In this document: in pieces, positions 33,274-43,256 of the stretch
Position numbering within the stretch: the stretch's first letter is position 1
How the letters are laid out: the number at the start of each line of letters is the position of its first letter
Assembly (NCBI RefSeq): GCF_016107325.1
Contig: NZ_RCVT01000004.1
Coordinates: 205,074 to 269,073, forward strand
From: Sphingomonas sp. MA1305
Lineage (GTDB): Bacteria; Pseudomonadota; Alphaproteobacteria; Sphingomonadales; Sphingomonadaceae
DNA length: 64,000 bases
Direction: 5' to 3'
Notes under the pieces: generated by a model
The model's input: the letters and a program-made list of their open reading frames with translations, nothing else
What the model was told of the DNA's origin: nothing
The model's database searches: none
Translations under genes and position numbers: made by a program

Positions 33274-34365
33274 GTGACCAAGCCGATGCGCCTTGCCGAC
33301 TTCCAGCAGCTGCCGCCGGCCGCGCGCGCGCAGATCGGCGACGGCCTGTCGGTGGCGATCGACCGGGTCGCGGAGGCGGGATCGGCCAGCCACGCCTTCC
33401 TGCGCTACGGCTGGTACGCCGCGGCGTTGGCGGCTTATGGCGGCGCCGCGCGCACCTTGGTGGTCGAGGAGGATGGCGCGCCGGTCCTCGCGCTGCCGTT
33501 CGTCGGACTGGGACCGGCGATGCTGCGGCTCGCCGCGGTGCCTGGCTGTTACTGGCCGTTCCGCAGCTTCCCGATCGCGCTGGGCGCGGGCGAGGGGGCG
33601 TTGGGGGCGGCGCTCGACGCGCTCGCCGGCACGATCAACGGCCTGCGGATCGGGCCGGTCTATGACGACGATGCGACGGCGATGCCGCTGATCGCCGCGG
33701 CGCGCATGCGCGGGTGGACGACGATCGACCGCTTCGTCGCGGACAGCTGGCTGCTCGACATGGCCGCTGTGCAGGCCGAAGGCACCTGGCCGCGCAATTC
33801 GACGCTGCGCAAGAACCGCTTCCACGAGAAGCACCTCGCCGAACACGGCGTGCCCGCCTGGCATTTCCTGCACGGCGCCGATTGGCCCGCGGCCTTCGAC
33901 CGGCTGGCGGCGGTGGAGGAGGCGAGTTGGATCGCGACCCGCACCGACGGCAGCGACGCCAAATTCACCACCACCGGCCATGGCGCCTTCTGGCGCGCGG
34001 CGGCGGCCGACCCGGTGCTCGCCGACATGTTGCGCGCCGCGTTGCTGACGATCGACGGGCGGCCGGCGGCCTTTTCCTTTGATCTGGATGCCGGCGACCT
34101 GAAATATGCGATCGCCAACAGCTACGATCCGGCCTTCGCCAAACATTCGCCGGGCAAGCTGCTCTATTACCGCAATCTGGTCGAGGCGATCGGGCGGGGC
34201 GTGACGCGCGTCGATTGGGGTGCCGGCGACAGCGGCTACAAACAGGTGATCGGCGCCGACCGCGGCCCGGCGATCCGCGATTGGCTGCTGCTGCCGCCGC
34301 GCCTGCCGGCGCTGGCCGGGCGGCTGCTGCGCGGCCTCTGGCAACGGTCGGGGCAGCATCGCTGA
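33274..34365 (+). CDS. CelD/BcsL-type GNAT acetyltransferase
   Basis: A 363-residue protein of the CelD/BcsL family, GNAT-fold acyltransferases linked to cellulose or exopolysaccharide modification in other bacteria. Recognisable parts are an N-terminal ASHAFLRYGWYAAAL, the central WPRNSTLRKNRFHEKHLAEHG, the AAFSFDLDAGDLKY acetyl-CoA-domain strands and the C-terminal HSPGKLLYYRNLVEAI. The start is a GTG. The substrate is not evident from the neighbours. Confidence 0.8.
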   Translation: MTKPMRLADFQQLPPAARAQIGDGLSVAIDRVAEAGSASHAFLRYGWYAAALAAYGGAARTLVVEEDGAPVLALPFVGLGPAMLRLAAVPGCYWPFRSFPIALGAGEGALGAALDALAGTINGLRIGPVYDDDATAMPLIAAARMRGWTTIDRFVADSWLLDMAAVQAEGTWPRNSTLRKNRFHEKHLAEHGVPAWHFLHGADWPAAFDRLAAVEEASWIATRTDGSDAKFTTTGHGAFWRAAAADPVLADMLRAALLTIDGRPAAFSFDLDAGDLKYAIANSYDPAFAKHSPGKLLYYRNLVEAIGRGVTRVDWGAGDSGYKQVIGADRGPAIRDWLLLPPRLPALAGRLLRGLWQRSGQHR

Positions 34366-34397
34366 ACCCGTGACACGCGCCGATGCGTTGTTCGGCG

Positions 34398-34943
34398 ATG
34401 CGCGTCTTCCTCGACTTCGAAGCCTCCTCGCTCGCCAAGACCAGCTATCCGATCGAGGTCGCCTGGGTGTTCGAGGACGGCCGCGGCGAAGCCCATCTGA
34501 TCCGGCCCGCGGAGGGGTGGACGGATTGGGATGCCGAAGCCGAGGCGATCCACCATATCCCCCGCGAGGCCCTGGTCCGCGACGGCACGCCACACGATGT
34601 CGTCGCGGCGCGGATGATCGACACGCTAGGTGGCCACGATTTGTTCGCCAGCGCGCCGTCGTGGGACGGAAAATGGCTGAGCGTGCTGCTGCGCGCGGCG
34701 AAACGGCCGCGGCACAGTCTGCGCCTGCGCGACACGGACGAGGCGCAACGGGAGGCGGCGGCCGCGATCCTGCGCGAGGCGGTGCCGGCGGACCGCGTCG
34801 CGCCGCTGGTCGAGGAGGCGCGGGCGCGGGCCGGGGTGGCGGAACGCGGCACGCCGGCGCACCGCGCGCTCGCCGACGCCCGCGATGAACTGGCGCGGTG
34901 GCAGCGGGTCTGCGCGATGGCGCGGACGCTCGCGGCAGGTTAG
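34398..34943 (+). CDS. DnaQ-like 3'-5' exonuclease domain protein
   Basis: A 181-residue protein beginning RVFLDFEASSL, which supplies the DxE of a DEDD exonuclease, followed by YPIEVAWVF. HRALADARDEL near residue 160 supplies the last His and Asp of a DEDDh active site. The ATG at 34398 places the catalytic strand at residue 5. An in-frame start at 34383 is possible. The role (RNA or DNA trimming) is not determinable. It is probably co-transcribed with the DUF4169 gene nine bases downstream. Confidence 0.78.
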   Translation: MRVFLDFEASSLAKTSYPIEVAWVFEDGRGEAHLIRPAEGWTDWDAEAEAIHHIPREALVRDGTPHDVVAARMIDTLGGHDLFASAPSWDGKWLSVLLRAAKRPRHSLRLRDTDEAQREAAAAILREAVPADRVAPLVEEARARAGVAERGTPAHRALADARDELARWQRVCAMARTLAAG

Positions 34944-34952
34944 GCTGTGGCG

Positions 34953-35129
34953 ATGGCTGAGATCGTCAACCTGAACCGCGCGCGCAAGGCCCGCGACCGC
35001 GCCGCCGCCCGCCAGACTGCGGAGGCCAACCGCGCCAAGTTCGGCCGCACCAAGGCGGAGAAGCAGGCGGACGCCATGGAACGCGCGCGTAGCGACCGGA
35101 CGCTCGACGGGGCCAAGCTGGAGGAGTGA
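34953..35129 (+). CDS. DUF4169 small basic protein
   Basis: A 58-residue, highly charged protein matching DUF4169: the conserved opening EIVNLNRARKARDRAAA, then N.AKFGRTKAEK and a short C-terminal RTLDGAKL. It is probably all helical and may bind nucleic acid; the function is unknown. An in-frame GTG at 34947 is an alternative start. It follows the exonuclease gene closely. Confidence 0.8.
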   Translation: MAEIVNLNRARKARDRAAARQTAEANRAKFGRTKAEKQADAMERARSDRTLDGAKLEE

Positions 35130-35631
35130 GGCGGCGCGCCTTGGGCGTCCGGCAATATGCAAACGGCGCGCCGCGTAAGTTGGCACGGGCAGCGCGAGGC
35201 CGACGAAGGCGTTTGCGAGACCGGGCGCCCACCGTCCGAAGTGACGAGGCTTCAGCTTCGAATACCAGCTCAACTTCACCTTTGACGCTGTTTGTAAGCA
35301 GTTGGTGAGCGCCGCTCTGAAGGTCTCGCGACGCGTTGCCGAGTACCCCATCGTTGGGAAAGGTCCGGCTTCAGAATGCGGGTTTGCCGTTGTATCGGCA
35401 CTCACTCATAAACAGCCATAGCGGATTAGTTCCTTTCCGGTCCTTATGGACGGTGTCCACCGGTACATAGCGACTTGCTAGCTGGCCGCTTTTTAGAATT
35501 GGTATTCTGTCCATAGTGGCTAATGTAGAGCCAAAATGGATATTGATATTTAGGATCAACTTGCTTGATTACTGCCAATCCGTGATTGATACTTCCCGTC
35601 AGCGCAATGGGAATGCGCTGTAGGGGGTCTG
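35130..35631. other. Intergenic region, partly AT-rich, no clear gene
   Basis: About 500 bases. It starts with an inverted repeat (35131-35140 and 35165-35174, GCGGCGCGCC arms) that could end the DUF4169 transcript. From about 35370 the composition becomes distinctly AT-richer. A 62-codon minus-strand frame (35371-35559) containing LWLFMSECRYNGKPAF is the only ORF of note; I cannot support it as a gene. The region may be a decayed insertion. Confidence 0.5.
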
Positions 35632-36351
35632 ATGAAAAAGGTAATGATGTCGATGGGCATTGCGCTCGTCGTTGCCACACCGGCTTACGCCAAGCTGGAA
35701 ATCAAGCCGGTCGCAGGGCCAGCACAAATCGTCCGCTTCAATCAGGGTGTTCCTGAAATTGAGGAGGATCTTCCGGATCAGCAGGCGGCAGTCCGCATCG
35801 TGCCGCTACCCGGTCTCGATCACGGCAGCCTGACATTCAAGGTAGCCGTGTACAACAAATCCAGGCAAGCGATGAACGTGGGCGTGGAGAATATCGCGTT
35901 CAGCTATGGTGCCAACCGGCTTCCTGTTTTCACCAAGGCCCAGGTAGAGTCGAAGGCTAAGAAGCGGGCGATGTGGTCTCAGATTGGCTACGCCATGTTA
36001 GCAGGCGCGGCGGCTGCCGCACAGAACAACAACACAACCGTGACGACGTATGCGCCGAGTGGGCGAATCTATCGAACGGTGATCGAACGACCTGGATTGA
36101 GCGATGGCCAAGTCGCGGCGGTGGCCGCTGGCGGGGGCGCCATCGCGTTGAGTCAAGTCGGGCTCAACAAGACGCTCGAAATGTTGAATGATGAGTATAT
36201 CCAAACGACGACACTAGATCCCGATAGTGGCTATGGCGGGCGCATCATCTGCTCGAAACTCAAAAATGCGAAGATCGGTGAGTTGGTTGCGTTGGCCGTT
36301 GAGGTCAACGGGGAGCGTCATCTGTTCAAGTTCCGAGTCGAACGCGTTTGA
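35632..36351 (+). CDS. Secreted hypothetical protein in AT-rich segment
   Basis: A 239-residue protein with a signal peptide (about residues 1-20, MKKVMMSMGIALVVATPAYA). The mature part is beta-rich at first (GSLTFKVAVYNKSRQAMNVGVENI), has a hydrophobic Ala-rich stretch near 121-136 followed by an Asn/Thr-rich linker, and ends in a compact domain with GRIICSKL and LVALAVEVNGERHLFKFRV. The last segment looks like a periplasmic or surface beta domain. AGGGGG lies about five bases before the ATG. The base composition is lower in GC than the flanks, suggesting acquisition. I do not recognise the family. Confidence 0.7.
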   Translation: MKKVMMSMGIALVVATPAYAKLEIKPVAGPAQIVRFNQGVPEIEEDLPDQQAAVRIVPLPGLDHGSLTFKVAVYNKSRQAMNVGVENIAFSYGANRLPVFTKAQVESKAKKRAMWSQIGYAMLAGAAAAAQNNNTTVTTYAPSGRIYRTVIERPGLSDGQVAAVAAGGGAIALSQVGLNKTLEMLNDEYIQTTTLDPDSGYGGRIICSKLKNAKIGELVALAVEVNGERHLFKFRVERV

Positions 36352-36509
36352 CTGCCGAGGCGAACCCGAGCCCAAGCGCTTTCTATCGCTGTAAGCATGC
36401 AAATAGAGTCGGGTAGCGCATTATGCTGAGGGGATTGGTCCGTCGTCCTTCGAAGCAGGGCGATGGGCCAGTACCGGTCCTATGTCCAAACCTGGCACAC
36501 CCCTGCGCG

Positions 36510-37190
36510 CTATTGCCGGATATACCGGAAATACCAGACCTCGTGCCCCTGGCGGCGCGCCTTGCGCTCGTAGCGGGTTTCCGGCCAGTCGGCGGGGCGG
36601 CTGAGGAAGTCCTGCGGCCCCTCGGCGGTCCAGACGAAGTCGCTGCGCTGGTTCATCACCATCATCGACCAGCGGCAATAGGTCGGGTCGTCCGTGCCGA
36701 GGCGGAATTCCGCGCCGGGCTTCAGCTTGGCGGCGATGACGTCGAGCGGGCCGTGGTTGACCATCCGCCGCTTGGCGTGGCGCGCCTTGGGCCAGGGATC
36801 GGGGTGGAGCAGATAGACGCGGCCCAGGCTGGCGTCGGGCAGCCGTTCCAGCACCTCGAGCGCGTCGCCCATGTGGAGGCGGACGTTGCCGAGGTCGCGG
36901 TCGCGGATGTGGCCGAGCGCGCCGACGACGCCGTTGAGGAAGGGTTCGCAGCCGATGAAGCCGGTGCCGGGCCGCGCCTCCGCCTGGCCGGCGAGATGCT
37001 CGCCCGCGCCGAAGCCGATCTCCACCTCCAGCGGACGGTCGTCGCCGAACAGCGTCGCGGCGTCGAGCGCGCCGTCTTCGGGAACGCTGACGCGCGGCAA
37101 CAGCTCCTCGACGAGCGCGGCCTGGCCCTGGCGGAGCTTGTGGCCCTGGCGGCGGCCGTAGAGACGGCGGATGGTGACGGGATCGTTCAT
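36510..37190 (-). CDS. trmB: tRNA (guanine-N7-)-methyltransferase
   Basis: A 226-residue TrmB that methylates G46 of tRNAs with S-adenosylmethionine. The SAM-binding motif EVEIGFGAGEHL is near residue 55, followed by FIGCEPFLNGV. The catalytic/tRNA-binding block LLHPDPWPKARHAKRRMV is near residue 126, with TDDPTYCRWSM further on. The N-terminal RRLYGRRQGHKLR is typical. It diverges from the FNT-family gene. Confidence 0.94.
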   Translation of the reverse strand: MNDPVTIRRLYGRRQGHKLRQGQAALVEELLPRVSVPEDGALDAATLFGDDRPLEVEIGFGAGEHLAGQAEARPGTGFIGCEPFLNGVVGALGHIRDRDLGNVRLHMGDALEVLERLPDASLGRVYLLHPDPWPKARHAKRRMVNHGPLDVIAAKLKPGAEFRLGTDDPTYCRWSMMVMNQRSDFVWTAEGPQDFLSRPADWPETRYERKARRQGHEVWYFRYIRQ

Positions 37191-37275
37191 GGGAGCGGGG
37201 CCTTAGCCGCTTCGCGTCGCGGCGCAAAGCACCGCGCCCGGCGGAGCAAAGCGTGGCGCCGCCCGTTGGCCGCTT

Positions 37276-38097
37276 ATGGCCGATTCCCCTCCCGCCGACC
37301 GCGCTGACCACGATGACGATCTGAAAGCGGCCGACGCACGCGAACTGCACCGCACCGTGCGCGAGGCGGGCGAGGACGAGATGCGGCGGCCCGCCCGTTC
37401 GCTGTTCTGGTCGGGACTGGCGGCGGGGATCGCGATCAGCACCTCGCTGCTGACGGAGGCGGCGCTGCATCGCGCCTTGCCCGATACGCCATGGCGGGAG
37501 CTAGTTGCCGCGCTCGGCTATCCGATCGGCTTTCTGATCGTCATCTTGGGCCGCATGCAGCTGTTCACCGAAAGCACCATCACCGCGATGCTGCCGCTGG
37601 TCACCCGGCCATCGGGGCGGGCGGCGATGGCGACGCTGCGGCTGTGGGGGATCGTGCTGTTCGCCAATCTGATCGGCACCGCGATCGCCGGTTATGCGAT
37701 CGCGCATGGCATCATCGGCGATGCCGCGCTGCGTGAGGCGGCGCTGGCCGTGTCGGACAAGATCACCGAATTGTCGGCCGGCCGGACGATCGTCAACGCC
37801 ATTCCCGCCGGCTTCTTGATTGCGATCGTCGCCTGGGTGCTGCCCAATGCGCGCGAGCAGAGCTTCTGGGTGATCCTCGCCTTCACCTATGCGCTGACCA
37901 TCGCCGGCTTCAGCCATTCGGTGGTCGGCTCGGCGGAGGCCTTCACCCTGATGTTCGCCGGGCGGATCGATCTTGCGCAGACGCTGGGCGGGTTGATCGC
38001 GCCGGCGGTGCTGGGCAATCTGATCGGCGGCGCGGGGATCTTCGCGTTGCTGGCGCATGCGCAGGTGCGCGGCGAAATGACGGAGACACCATCGTGA
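37276..38097 (+). CDS. Formate/nitrite transporter (FNT) family channel
   Basis: A 273-residue membrane protein with a charged N-terminus of about 40 residues and six helices in the FNT fold. Characteristic segments are SLFWSGLAAGIAISTS, the LGRMQLFTESTITAMLPL region and GFSHSVVGSAEAF. The long acidic N-terminus and the FTE motif resemble the YfdC-like branch, whose substrate is unknown; formate or nitrite transport should not be assumed. It overlaps the next gene by four bases. Confidence 0.82.
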   Translation: MADSPPADRADHDDDLKAADARELHRTVREAGEDEMRRPARSLFWSGLAAGIAISTSLLTEAALHRALPDTPWRELVAALGYPIGFLIVILGRMQLFTESTITAMLPLVTRPSGRAAMATLRLWGIVLFANLIGTAIAGYAIAHGIIGDAALREAALAVSDKITELSAGRTIVNAIPAGFLIAIVAWVLPNAREQSFWVILAFTYALTIAGFSHSVVGSAEAFTLMFAGRIDLAQTLGGLIAPAVLGNLIGGAGIFALLAHAQVRGEMTETPS

Positions 38098-38474
38098 GCC
38101 ATCCCCCCAAGGCCGAAGCCCATCCGATCGCCGCCGTCTGGCACGAGGCCGCGCGCGAGCCGCTGATGCTGGTCGCTGCCGCCGGCGCCGTGGCGGCGGG
38201 GCTGGCGCTGCGGAATCCAAGGCTGACGCGCGGTGGCACGCGTATGCTGGCGAGCCAGATCGTGGTCGCGGTGGGAGCAGTGGCGGCGCGCCGGCTGGGC
38301 GGTCCCGACACGCGGCACGGCTTGCCGTCGTGGATCACCGCGGCGATGATCGAGCGGGCGACGGCGGCGGCCGTCGCGGCGCTGCACAAGCCGCACGGCG
38401 CGGCCGAGCATGCGAGCGAAACCTCCGGATTAGCTGGCAAAATTCATAGTTCGGTAACTACGCAGCCGGCATAG
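38094..38474 (+). CDS. Hypothetical membrane-associated protein
   Basis: A 126-residue protein starting at a GTG that overlaps the FNT-channel stop (GTGA). A hydrophobic stretch at about residues 24-42 (PLMLVAAAGAVAAGLALRN) and another near 52-64 suggest membrane association; the rest is Ala-rich with several His. No family is recognised. Translational coupling with the FNT gene suggests a linked function. Confidence 0.55.
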   Translation: MSHPPKAEAHPIAAVWHEAAREPLMLVAAAGAVAAGLALRNPRLTRGGTRMLASQIVVAVGAVAARRLGGPDTRHGLPSWITAAMIERATAAAVAALHKPHGAAEHASETSGLAGKIHSSVTTQPA

Positions 38475-38493
38475 CGGCGGCAACGAGGTTGTG

Positions 38494-38859
38494 ATGGATC
38501 AGTCGCTAGAATCCCCCCGGCAGAAGCGCAGCAGCGTCATCGTACGCGCCTATCTGCATGTTCCAGGGCTGCCGCGCCCGATGCTGCAACGTGTCCGCAA
38601 TCTGTCGCTGACCGGGGCCTGTGTCGAGCATCACGGCGAATTGAAGGCCGACATGCCGATCATCGTCGACATGGGGCTGCTCGAAGGGCTGCCCGCGATG
38701 GTGATGTGGGTCACCGATCGGCTGGCCGGCCTGAATTTCGCCCAGCCGATCGATCTGGAAGCGGCGCGCAGGCCGCGCTCGGCGGCGGCGTCGGGTACGC
38801 CCGCGTCGAACGTTCAGGTCGGCTGGATGGACGAGATGCGGCACGCCTACCGGCGGTAG
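38494..38859 (+). CDS. PilZ-domain protein
   Basis: A 121-residue single-domain PilZ-like protein. An N-terminal basic SPRQKRSSVIVRA leads into RVRNLSLTGACVEHHGEL, the family's second motif (family pattern D/N-x-S-x-x-G), with MVMWVTDRLAGLNFAQP as the closing strands. The arginine-rich first motif (RxxxR) is poorly conserved, so cyclic-di-GMP binding is uncertain. An in-frame GTG at 38491 is directly upstream of the ATG. A strong terminator follows. Confidence 0.78.
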   Translation: MDQSLESPRQKRSSVIVRAYLHVPGLPRPMLQRVRNLSLTGACVEHHGELKADMPIIVDMGLLEGLPAMVMWVTDRLAGLNFAQPIDLEAARRPRSAAASGTPASNVQVGWMDEMRHAYRR

Positions 38860-38894
38860 GCGGCCGATTCCAGGCGGACATGGCTAGGAAAACG

Positions 38895-38929
38895 AAAAGA
38901 CCGCCGCGGTAGCACCGCGGCGGTCTTTT
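38895..38929. terminator. Bidirectional rho-independent terminator
   Basis: Perfect 15-bp stem AAAAGACCGCCGCGG / CCGCGGCGGTCTTTT with a five-base loop. A tracts on the left arm and T tracts on the right let it terminate both the PilZ gene (plus) and metK (minus), whose 3' ends flank it. Confidence 0.88.
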
Positions 38930-38975
38930 GCATGGCGCTCACCGGCCCCCGATTTTTGCCGGGGCCCGGCCGGTA

Positions 38976-40178
<1,203 letters not shown>

Positions 40179-40193
40179 CACTGCCTCATAACG

Positions 40194-40213
40194 ATATAAA
40201 GATGCCTTTATAT
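40194..40213. promoter_or_regulatory. Perfect dyad upstream of metK
   Basis: ATATAAAG-ATGC-CTTTATAT, 15 bases upstream of the metK start. The symmetry and AT content in a GC-rich genome suggest a repressor site. ArsR-family SahR/SamR regulators of methionine-cycle genes in proteobacteria are natural candidates; I recall their sites as similar, but the match is not verified. Confidence 0.55.
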
Positions 40214-40218
40214 GACCA

Positions 40219-41766
40219 CTATAGCGTAGGGCGGCGGATGGCAATCGCGAGCGCGGCGAACACCGCCGCCGTGAGCAGGGCCGCCCAATTGCCGATGCGG
40301 CTGAATGGCGTCGGCGGCAGCGGCGGCGGCATCGCGACCTCGATCGCGCCCGCGCGCTCATGCGGAACCGTGGCCAGCAGGCGGCCGTCGGCAGCGATGA
40401 CAGCGGAGATGCCGGTCGGTGTCGAGCGGACGATCGGCAGCCCTTCCTCGATCGCGCGCATCCGCGCCTGCGCCAGATGCTGCGGCGGGCCCCAGCGGCC
40501 GAACCAGGCATCGGTCGACGGATTGAAGATCAGCCGCGGTCGATGGGCCTCGTCGACGACCCTCCCGGAGAAGATGATCTCGTAGCAGATCTGGAAACCG
40601 ATCGCGCCGAAGCCGGGCAGGGTCAGGGTACGCGGGCCGGGGCCGCTGTCGAAGTCGAAGTCGCCGGGGACCAGCCGGGCGAGGCCGAGCGGCTTGAGCA
40701 GCCAGGGCATCGGCAGATATTCGCCATAGGGGACGAGATGCGCCTTGTCGTAGCGGCCGACGATCCGCGCCCGCGAGTCGACGGCGAATACCGAATTGGA
40801 CGCGCCCGCGACGTCGCCGGCCCTGTCGAAGCGTAGCGGCGTATGGCCGGTCAGCAGAATGTCGCGCGGGCCGAGCAGGCGGGCCAGCCGCCAGCGGTTG
40901 AACAGCGGGCTCTGCCCGTCATAGATCCAGCCGGGATAGCCGCTTTCCAGATAGTCGCGCATCACGCCCTCCGGCCACAGCACCAGGCGTGGGCGCGGGC
41001 CCGGGCGGCCGGACCAACGGGTTAGCGCAGCGAGCATCGCCTCCTGATCGTCCTCGCCGCGCGCATCCTGGCCGATATTGGGCTGGACGACATGGAGCAG
41101 CGGCGCACCCGGCGCGGCATCCGGCGCGCGCGACAGCGGGGCGAGGATCGCAGCCACCGCCAGCGCGGAGAACGTGAGAGCCGGCAGGGTCCACCGCCGC
41201 TGCGGCACCAGCAGCAGCGACGCGGCGGCCAGCGCGGTGACGCCGGACAGCGCATAGGTGCCGATCAAGGCGGAAAGACGCGCGACCCCGATCACCGGCA
41301 GCCAGACGACGCCGACCGGGTCCCAGGCATAGCCGGTGAACAAAATGGAGCGGAGGTATTCGGTCGCGATCCACGCCGCAGCGAAGATCAGTGCGAAGGC
41401 GGCGTCCGGTCGCTTCCGACGACCCAGCCGCCATGTCGCCATCGCCGCCGCCATCGGAAAGATCGCGAGATAGAGCGCAAGGCCGACCGCGGCGAAATAG
41501 CCCAGCACCGGCGGCATCTTGTCCTGAAAGTCGAAGGCGTGCTGGAACCAGTTGTTGTTGACGGTGAAATGGCCAAGGCCCCAGCACCAGCCGAGCCATG
41601 CGGCACGGCGCATCGTCGGCGCGCGATGGATCAGCCAGGCGAGGCCGGCAAGCCCGCCCAGCATCAGCGGCCAAAGTTGCAGCGGCGCGAAACCGGTGGC
41701 GGCAAGCGCGCCGAACAGCAGAGCGAGAAGGGCGGGGCGGCGGGTCATCGCCCGCGCGCCTAGCAA
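40219..41766 (-). CDS. lnt: Apolipoprotein N-acyltransferase
   Basis: A 515-residue inner-membrane enzyme that adds the third acyl chain to lipoproteins. About six N-terminal membrane helices precede a nitrilase-fold domain. The catalytic Glu is in LVLWPEGV, the Lys in [15 protein letters not shown] and the Cys in [11 protein letters not shown] final helix lies near residues 490-508. Several predicted lipoproteins in the window would be its substrates. metK follows on the same strand with a 40-base gap that contains the dyad. Confidence 0.94.
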   Translation of the reverse strand: MLGARAMTRRPALLALLFGALAATGFAPLQLWPLMLGGLAGLAWLIHRAPTMRRAAWLGWCWGLGHFTVNNNWFQHAFDFQDKMPPVLGYFAAVGLALYLAIFPMAAAMATWRLGRRKRPDAAFALIFAAAWIATEYLRSILFTGYAWDPVGVVWLPVIGVARLSALIGTYALSGVTALAAASLLLVPQRRWTLPALTFSALAVAAILAPLSRAPDAAPGAPLLHVVQPNIGQDARGEDDQEAMLAALTRWSGRPGPRPRLVLWPEGVMRDYLESGYPGWIYDGQSPLFNRWRLARLLGPRDILLTGHTPLRFDRAGDVAGASNSVFAVDSRARIVGRYDKAHLVPYGEYLPMPWLLKPLGLARLVPGDFDFDSGPGPRTLTLPGFGAIGFQICYEIIFSGRVVDEAHRPRLIFNPSTDAWFGRWGPPQHLAQARMRAIEEGLPIVRSTPTGISAVIAADGRLLATVPHERAGAIEVAMPPPLPPTPFSRIGNWAALLTAAVFAALAIAIRRPTL

Positions 41767-41845
41767 ATCCGGGTCGGGGCGGGGAGGGGTTCGTCGTGCG
41801 CGGGCAGGCTATCCGGTGCCGCGGAGAATAGGCTATGCAACCATT

Positions 41846-42289
41846 ATGACGCTTCGCCCCTTCCATCTCGCCTTCCCCGTTCACGATCTCGCCGCGGCGC
41901 GCACCTTTTACGGCGGGCTGCTCGGCTGCCGGGAGGGGCGGTCGAGCGACCAGTGGATCGACTTCGACCTCTACGGCCATCAGATCGTCGCACATCTCGA
42001 TCCGGCGGCACAGCCGATCGCCGTCGCCAATCCGGTCGACGGTCATCATGTGCCGGTACCCCATTTCGGCGTGGTGCTGACCATGGCCGACTGGCGGGGC
42101 CTCGCCGACCGGCTGGAGGCGGCCGGCGTCCGCTTCGGCATCCCGCCGCACGTCCGCTTTCCCGGCCAGGTCGGTGAACAGGCGACGATGTTCTTCACCG
42201 ATCCTTCGGGCAACGCGCTCGAGTTCAAGGCGTTTGCCGACGATGCGATGCTGTTCGCGACCGAACAGAACGAGAAGGAACCGGCATGA
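41846..42289 (+). CDS. VOC-family (glyoxalase/dioxygenase-like) protein
   Basis: A 147-residue vicinal-oxygen-chelate protein. Two beta-alpha-beta-beta-beta modules are visible: [22 protein letters not shown] at the N-terminus with a metal-ligand His, and [11 protein letters not shown]...[12 protein letters not shown] with a second His and a terminal Glu. The reaction cannot be predicted. The ATG at 41846 opens the first strand. It overlaps the PHA protein start by four bases. Confidence 0.85.
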   Translation: MTLRPFHLAFPVHDLAAARTFYGGLLGCREGRSSDQWIDFDLYGHQIVAHLDPAAQPIAVANPVDGHHVPVPHFGVVLTMADWRGLADRLEAAGVRFGIPPHVRFPGQVGEQATMFFTDPSGNALEFKAFADDAMLFATEQNEKEPA

Positions 42290-42585
42290 GCCAGATCGAC
42301 GTCAACATCCCCCACCAGCTCGGCAAGGACGCCGCCAGGGCGCGGCTGGACGGCGGCATTGGCAAGATCGGCAAGGTGATCCCCGGCGGTTCGATCACTG
42401 AACAGCGTTGGGATGGCGACACGCTGCATTTCAAGGTGGAGGCGATGGGGCAGGCGCTGGCGACCCGTGCGACGGTCGCTGCGGACAATGTTCATATGGT
42501 CGTCGACGTACCGATGTTCCTGGCGATGTTCTCGGGCAAGATCCGCGAGGTGCTGCAGCAGGAAGCGCCGAAGCTGCTGCGCTGA
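42286..42585 (+). CDS. Polyhydroxyalkanoic acid system family protein
   Basis: A 99-residue protein with the family opening [19 protein letters not shown] and the central [26 protein letters not shown], ending in a helix ([12 protein letters not shown]). Members of this family are named for association with PHA granule loci, but their function is unclear. No PHA synthase is in the window. It is translationally coupled to the VOC gene. Confidence 0.83.
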   Translation: MSQIDVNIPHQLGKDAARARLDGGIGKIGKVIPGGSITEQRWDGDTLHFKVEAMGQALATRATVAADNVHMVVDVPMFLAMFSGKIREVLQQEAPKLLR

Positions 42586-42596
42586 CTGCCGCTCCG

Positions 42597-42689
42597 TCAT
42601 TCGGGCGCAGGCGGAAATCCAGAAACGCTGGGCTTCACGATAGAAGCGCAAACGTCGCGTGTCTGGATCCCCGCCGGCGCGGGAATGAC
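42597..42689. repeat. Dispersed intergenic repeat, second copy
   Basis: Relative of 29246-29351: GTCATTC at the left, a spacer, then GTCTGGATCCCCGCC-GGCGC-GGGAATGACG at the right. The ends are inverted (GTCATTC / GAATGAC), giving a roughly 95-base palindromic unit between the PHA gene and the regA-like gene. Confidence 0.65.
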
Positions 42690-42701
42690 GGCGTTGCTGG
42701 C

Positions 42702-43256
42702 TCAGCCCATGTGTCGCTTGTCGAGCTTCCGCGCCAGCGTCCGCCGGTGCATGCCCAGCCGCCGGGCCGCCTCGGAGATGTTGAAGTCGGCATCCGCCAG
42801 CGTCTGGTGGATATGCTCCCATTCCAGCGTCTTGATCGAGGTCGGCGGCGCCGAAATGTCGACATCTGCATCGCCGTCCTCACGCGCGAAGGCGGCCTCG
42901 ATGTCATCGGTGTTGGCGGGCTTGGTCAGATAGTTGGTCGCGCCCAATTTGATCGCCTCAACCGCGGTGGCGATGCTGGCGAAACCGGTCAGCACGACGA
43001 TCTTCATCGCCGGGTCGAGCGTGTGCAGTGCGGCGACGCAGGCGAGCCCGGACGCGCCGCCCAGGCGTAGGTCGACCACCGCATGGCTGGGTCGAAAGTC
43101 GCGCGCCGCCGCTTCCAGTCCGTCGGGGCCGGCGAGCATCTCCACTCGATAGCCGCGCCGTTCGAAGCTGCGCGCCAATGTGCGGGCGAAGCTGGCATCG
43201 TCCTCGACGACGAGCAGGCGCCGGTCCGTCGCCGTATCCGTCTCGATGTCGGTCAT
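42702..43256 (-). CDS. RegA/ActR/PrrA-family response regulator
   Basis: A 184-residue response regulator. The receiver has the acidic pair EDD near residue 18, phospho-acceptor Asp62 in HAVVDLRLGG, Thr in VLTGF and Lys in LTKPAN. The C-terminal Fis-type HTH (about 150-180, FNISEAARRLGMHRRTLARKL) matches RegA/PrrA/ActR, global redox regulators of respiration, CO2 and photosynthesis genes in alphaproteobacteria. The overlap of its start with the end of the kinase gene indicates one operon. Confidence 0.9.
   Translation of the reverse strand: MTDIETDTATDRRLLVVEDDASFARTLARSFERRGYRVEMLAGPDGLEAAARDFRPSHAVVDLRLGGASGLACVAALHTLDPAMKIVVLTGFASIATAVEAIKLGATNYLTKPANTDDIEAAFAREDGDADVDISAPPTSIKTLEWEHIHQTLADADFNISEAARRLGMHRRTLARKLDKRHMG

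Noticed and set aside
35371..35559. 62-codon minus-strand gene
   Set aside because: No ribosome site, no family match and located in a probable decayed segment.
37276..38097. Formate channel focA by name
   Set aside because: Fold is FNT, but the acidic N-terminus and motif variants resemble the YfdC-like branch; no formate-lyase context.
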